Part shown: piece after piece, positions 14,980-17,077 of the stretch
Numbering within the stretch: the stretch's first letter is position 1
How the letters are laid out: every line of letters starts with the position of its first letter
Origin: an uncultured Prevotella sp.
Lineage (GTDB): Bacteria > Bacteroidota > Bacteroidia > Bacteroidales > Bacteroidaceae
NCBI GenBank assembly: GCA_934120735.1
Contig: CAKOVA010000040.1
Coordinates: 1-17,077 of the forward strand
Reading direction: 5' to 3'
Length of the DNA stretch: 17,077 nt
Notes under the pieces: model-generated
The model's database searches: none
Told to the model about the DNA's origin: nothing
What the model saw: the letters and a program-made list of their open reading frames with translations, nothing else
Position numbers and translations under genes: made by a program

Positions 14980-15885
14980 TTATTGTAACACGGCTCTTTC
15001 GTTTATAGAAAGTTGTTTGTTGTCAAAAACAATCATTTGCCGTCCAACGAAGTCGCCCATGTCCGTGCGTATGTGCTGTTGTCTTCCTACGAAAGCAAAT
15101 CCCTTACCCATTTCCATAATAAACTTCTGCAAATGGTTGATGATGCTGCCTTCCAGTTCAGACTCTGTAAAGTCTGCATCTGACTGCAAGCCAAGAAACT
15201 CTGCCACTACAGGATTTTTGATAAATTCCAACTTATCCTGTTGCATAGGAACTGTGAGCTTGTGCATCTCGTCAACAACCTTATCTTTATGTGCAGATTG
15301 GAGTAGGCGGTTATAATATTGTGAGGCAATATTACGGTGCAAGGTGCGTGTGCTCCACATCCCCCTCAATGCCTCTTGTTCATACCACCCACGCACAATA
15401 GGATCTTCCACCCTTATCAGTTCTCGGTAATGCGTCCATGGCAGAATTATTCTGCTAAGCGGAAATGAATCTTTAGATTTTGTACGCACTGCGTTCACAA
15501 TCTCAGATTGCCCACTCATGGTGTTGACGTTTCCTAATTGTTGACGCACTGCGTCTACTTTTGCTGATTGTTGACTCACTGCGTCAACAATCTGTGGAAA
15601 ACAACGATAGAATTTCAAATAATTATACAAAGAAACACGTTCAAACCCCTTGCCATACGCATGAGTTAGTTCTTTAGCAAGAGTAGTTATTACCTGTTTC
15701 CCATATTCGGCTCTCTCTTCTCCATCAAGTTTCTCACGTGCAATGCGTTCACCAAGCATCCAATTGCGGAGTGTGAGCGAAACATTGACAGCACGGTATG
15801 CTTGCTCACGGGCATCCTCTATAATCGAACAGATGTCCGAATATAGCGAGCTGAAACCTGTTGTGTCTTGTATATGATAGTCCAT
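14980..15885 (-). pseudogene. DUF1016 (YhcG-type PD-(D/E)xK nuclease), catalytic end lost
   Basis: 301 residues against roughly 340-370 for the family. The DUF1016 N-terminal domain is present (about 10-98: LRNWMLGERIAREKL, GFERVSLYNYLKFYRCFP), as is the start of the nuclease domain (ILPWTHYRELIRV at 147-159, then GKGFAFVGRQQHIRTDMGDF at 260-279). In family members the next residues carry the catalytic Asp and a DLK motif; here the frame runs into an unrelated 22-residue tail and a stop. The nuclease is therefore probably dead. Residues 99-138 are four 10-residue repeats. The gene starts 6 bases after a methyltransferase fragment, as expected for a restriction-modification or defence operon in which such proteins often occur. 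Confidence 0.8.
15472..15591 (-). repeat. Four 30-bp tandem repeats inside the DUF1016 gene
   Basis: The DNA repeats with a 30-base period; the clearest units share CACTGCGT preceded by TTGAC or TACG. They encode IVDAVSQQSA, KVDAVRQQLG, NVNTMSGQSE and IVNAVRTKSK. The third unit is the most diverged. The repeats fall in the linker between the two DUF1016 domains. Confidence 0.8.
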
Positions 15886-15891
15886 AATTGT

Positions 15892-16095
15892 TTAATAATG
15901 CAACTCTACAAAATTTTTCTCTCCAAAAACCTCATCGCAAACAGTGCGGAGGTTATGTACCTCATTGTCATCAATCGAAATAAATATAAGTCCTTCTTCT
16001 GAGAGCAAGTCTCTTGCTACTTTCAGTCGGGGATAAATCATGTTCAGCCAATCGTTGTGGAAACGACCGTTGGTGTCGGCATTCTTTTCAAAACT
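15892..16095 (-). pseudogene. Fragment of a beta-class adenine DNA methyltransferase (type III Mod-like)
   Basis: 67 codons on the minus strand: TNGRFHNDWLNMIYPRLKVA, then LLSEEGLIFISIDDNEVHNL and VCDEVFGEKNF, ending VELHY and TAA at 15892-15894. The GRFH.DW..MMYPRL and G.IFISIDDNE blocks are typical of type III Mod and related N6-adenine methyltransferases. The SAM-binding FxGxG region, DPPY motif and target-recognition part are all absent. Upstream, an in-frame TGA (16096-16098) separates it from a 13-codon start at 16137. It is a remnant, probably of the operon that also held the DUF1016 gene. Confidence 0.8.
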
Positions 16096-16168
16096 TCAAG
16101 TAAATGACATCAAAACCACTTCAGCCATTGATAGCATTTTGCAGCGATACTCTTTAAAAGTTCATCTG

Positions 16169-16176
16169 CAAAGATA
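16169..16176 (-). promoter_or_regulatory. -7 box upstream of the methyltransferase fragment
   Basis: TATCTTTG followed by CAG on the minus strand. A start about 26 bases before the ATG at 16137 would be expected. That ATG opens only 13 codons before a TGA. No TTTG box is seen at the right distance. Confidence 0.45.
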
Positions 16177-16285
16177 GAAAAACTTTCGAAAATTTACGCT
16201 TGTAAATACTCTTATTGTGTATAGTAACAAACGGATTTGTCAATCATCACAAGTTTGGAATGAAAAGTTCGCACACGGCAATGAC

Positions 16286-16480
16286 GGGCTGAAAGCCCAA
16301 AAGCTTATAGCCCAGGGCAACGCCCTGCGGTTGAAGGCATTGAAGTAACTGCGTCCTGTAAGGACAAAAGCAATTTACTGTCAGCACATTGTCCTTGCTT
16401 TTGCCCCTGTAGGGCGTACACTTTCTCACACGTTTACCCAAGGCGTTGCCTTGGGCTATAAGCTTTTGGGGCTATGCCCC
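16286..16480. repeat. Large imperfect palindrome (about 195 bp), Bacteroidota intergenic repeat
   Basis: Outer arms 16286-16328 and 16437-16480 match in inverted orientation around a shared core AAAAGCTTATAGCCCA followed by (G/A)GGCAACGCC. Inner arms 16353-16373 and 16391-16416 also pair (GGACAAAAGCAA against GGGGCAAAAGCAA). Within each arm there is a small self-complementary piece (GGGC..GCCC; CAGGGC..GCCCTG). This looks like two head-to-head copies of a REP-like intergenic repeat. The frames inside it are not genes. Confidence 0.75.
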
Positions 16481-16512
16481 GCCATTGCTCGTCAAAGTGA
16501 TTGCTGCATAAT

Positions 16513-16546
16513 GTCCTTGGACTATAGGCTTTTGACCTTTCAGCCC
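16513..16546. repeat. Third, degenerate copy of the palindromic repeat
   Basis: TTGGACTATAGGCTTTTG followed by ACCTTTCAGCCC matches the right arm at 16451-16480 (TTGGGCTATAAGCTTTTG) in the same orientation, with several changes. Confidence 0.55.
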
Positions 16547-17025
16547 ATAGGTATCTTGACCAATATTTACATAGTGCAATGCCCAGAAGGCGTATTCGTT
16601 TGAATCGAACCTGGTGACGCAACGATGAAGTTAGGAATCACTACGCGCTGTTCTTCATGATTCAGCAAATGTCGAATTTCGTAAGAATGTAAGCCGTCCC
16701 CTACGGATTTCTCATGCAAAAATGTCAATTTTTTATCTCAAAAATAGCCCTTAAATCGGCTCTTGAAAAGTTTCAATATAGAAAAAATCGATAGGCAGAG
16801 AGGATGCAAATAGGGGATGATGTGGAAAGAAAAAGCGCATTTCAGGGTAAAAGCAATGGTCTTACCAGCCAAGAAGAATGCTTTTACCGGGTTATATGCA
16901 TGTTATTGCCAGTCAATTGCCTACAAATTATGGGCATGAAAGCATGCTTTTTAACTGAAAAATGCTTGAATTTTGGTGCGTAAGCGCCTTAATGATTGAT
17001 AAGTAAGCATCCAACTTTAGCCGCC
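16547..17025. other. Gene-free region with short palindromes and one suggestive frame
   Basis: No gene can be defended. A minus-strand frame open from 16737 to a TAA at 16567 reads LHSYEIRHLLNHEEQRVV in its middle, which looks protein-like but has no clear start. A 10-bp inverted repeat (GGTAAAAGCA at 16846-16855, complement 16879-16888) and the 12-bp palindrome AAAGCATGCTTT (16939-16950) lie further right. Confidence 0.45.
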
Positions 17026-17056
17026 TTTGTGTGGGCTTCCAGCTTTACTACCTTTG
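17026..17056 (+). promoter_or_regulatory. Bacteroidota-type promoter directed out of the right edge
   Basis: TTTG (17026-17029), 19 bases, TACCTTTG (17049-17056) followed by C: a full consensus match. No start codon of a gene follows within the remaining 21 bases, so the gene it serves would lie beyond the window. Confidence 0.6.
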
Positions 17057-17077
17057 CCCGAAAAACTTATGTTTGTA

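Noticed and set aside
15472..15597. Possible CRISPR array from 30-bp periodic repeats
   Set aside because: The units are contiguous with no spacers and are translated in frame as decapeptides.
16247..16622. Two overlapping minus-strand frames of 62-64 residues
   Set aside because: They are made of the palindromic repeat; similar KAYSP-type peptides are known artefacts of such repeats.

Overview
The window looks like chromosome of a Bacteroidota bacterium, most likely Prevotella or a close relative. Three promoters fit the Bacteroidota pattern of TTTG, 19-21 bases, TAnnTTTG in full, one more fits with small deviations, and several further -7 boxes stand alone. Several genes belong to families largely confined to this phylum (DUF4835, DUF4270, DUF3127). 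The genus call is inference from gene style and order; no rRNA or tRNA gene is present.

Layout. (1) 1-2540 is a mobile-DNA patch. Two almost identical 211-bp pieces of a transposase end (15-225 and 1783-1993) lie in direct orientation around a two-gene minus-strand operon, a membrane protein followed by a winged-helix regulator. Also here are an IS982-type transposase stump and a 165-bp MITE-like element with 18-bp perfect terminal inverted repeats and an 8-bp target duplication. (2) 2544-8942 is a minus-strand housekeeping run, read in the order dnaN, DEDDh exonuclease, DUF4835, recN, and a secreted protease-like/TPR protein. A full promoter sits before dnaN, and a divergent promoter drives a DUF3127 gene with an SSB-like tail (9112-9534), which ends in a strong terminator. 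(3) 9770-12212 (minus) holds a half-length GT5 starch-synthase-like protein, a DUF4270 lipoprotein and a coupled 46-residue basic protein. (4) 12671-14888 (minus) is a biotin-dependent carboxylase/decarboxylase operon: carboxyltransferase, a 50-residue small subunit and a biotin carrier. (5) 14980-16095 (minus) is a decayed restriction-modification or defence remnant: a fragment of an adenine methyltransferase followed by a DUF1016 (YhcG-type) nuclease gene that has lost its catalytic C-terminus and carries a 10-residue tandem repeat. (6) 16200-17077 has no convincing gene. It holds a large palindromic repeat family, small palindromes and a promoter pointing out of the right edge.

Functionally, the core is DNA replication and repair (sliding clamp, proofreading-type exonuclease, RecN, SSB-like protein), next to envelope or lipoprotein genes and a propionate/succinate-pathway type enzyme. 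The two ends are accessory DNA. No intact new multi-gene system was found. The strongest leads are the MITE, the repeat-bearing truncated DUF1016 gene beside the methyltransferase stump, the inverted-repeat family at 16286-16546, the SSB-like tip of the DUF3127 protein, and several degenerate enzyme domains that may have been kept for non-catalytic roles.
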